6,439 bases of DNA from Bacteroidales bacterium (GTDB lineage Bacteria > Bacteroidota > Bacteroidia > Bacteroidales > Bacteroidaceae), in NCBI GenBank assembly GCA_004555055.1, contig SFJN01000146.1:1-6439 (forward strand), read 5' to 3'. Shown one piece after another: positions 6,357 through 6,439 of this stretch. The notes under the pieces are model-generated. The model had not been told where the DNA came from. It saw only the letters and a list, made by a program, of their open reading frames with translations, and did not search any database. The stretch's first letter is position 1. Every line of letters starts with the position of its first letter. The position numbers and the translations under genes were made by a program.

Positions 6357-6439
6357 TCCCCATATCATCTTGTCGGGGAGCAGTTTCGGTATTCCTCAAA
6401 AAAAGTTTTTGAAAAAAATCCTACATTTCCTACACCGCG

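Larger units (their letters stand above)
6105..6439. other. Non-coding right end of the window
   Basis: No convincing gene is present in these 335 bases. A 63-codon plus-strand frame at 6221-6412 runs straight through the hairpin and repeats and has no recognisable protein features. Besides the hairpin and 22-bp repeats, the stretch holds a 10-bp palindrome TTTCCGGAAA (6257-6266), an A/T-only short hairpin CAAAAA-AAG-TTTTTG preceded by CCT (6397-6411), and a short tandem TCCTACATT TCCTACACC near the edge (6418-6435). A minus-strand frame is open from the edge to a TGA at 6367-6365, but 24 residues are too few to call a gene. Confidence 0.6.

Noticed and set aside
6221..6412. A 63-codon plus-strand frame in the right intergenic region
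   Set aside because: It crosses the hairpin and the 22-bp repeats, and its translation reflects the repeats rather than a protein family.

Overview
The window looks like a chromosomal segment from a member of the Bacteroidota, most likely the Prevotella group. The grounds are the protein sequences (a Prevotella-type class II xylose isomerase, a Bacteroidetes-type xylulokinase and a Bacteroidetes-type topoisomerase IV A subunit), starts without Shine-Dalgarno sequences, and a perfect TAnnTTTG promoter element ahead of the topoisomerase gene. This assignment rests on recall of these families, not on a search.

All genes lie on the minus strand, so the window is best read from right to left. The right end (about 6105-6439) has no convincing gene. 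It holds an 81-nt imperfect hairpin (6271-6351) built from three tandem 22-bp units plus an inverted copy. Next comes a TAnnTTTG promoter element (6097-6104) and parC (6033-3286), the DNA-cleaving A subunit of topoisomerase IV. After 130 bp without a terminator comes xylB (3155-1668, xylulokinase). After a further 92 bp comes xylA (1575-265, xylose isomerase). A strong intrinsic terminator (182-131) closes the xylBA transcript. Beyond it, the first 24 codons of a third xylose gene run off the left edge: an MFS sugar porter of the XylE/XylT type (71-1), too short for ordinary ORF calling.

Together XylE (uptake), XylA (D-xylose to D-xylulose) and XylB (D-xylulose to xylulose 5-phosphate) form the complete isomerase route that feeds xylose into the pentose phosphate pathway. 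The order is kinase, isomerase, transporter. The terminator between xylA and the transporter suggests that transporter expression is attenuated or driven separately. ParC is housekeeping and unrelated in function.

No previously undescribed system is evident. The most unusual structure is the hairpin and 22-bp repeat element upstream of parC. Secondary points are the terminator inside the xyl locus, an alanine at the classical quinolone-contact position of ParC, and the strong resemblance of XylA to the anaerobic-fungal enzyme.
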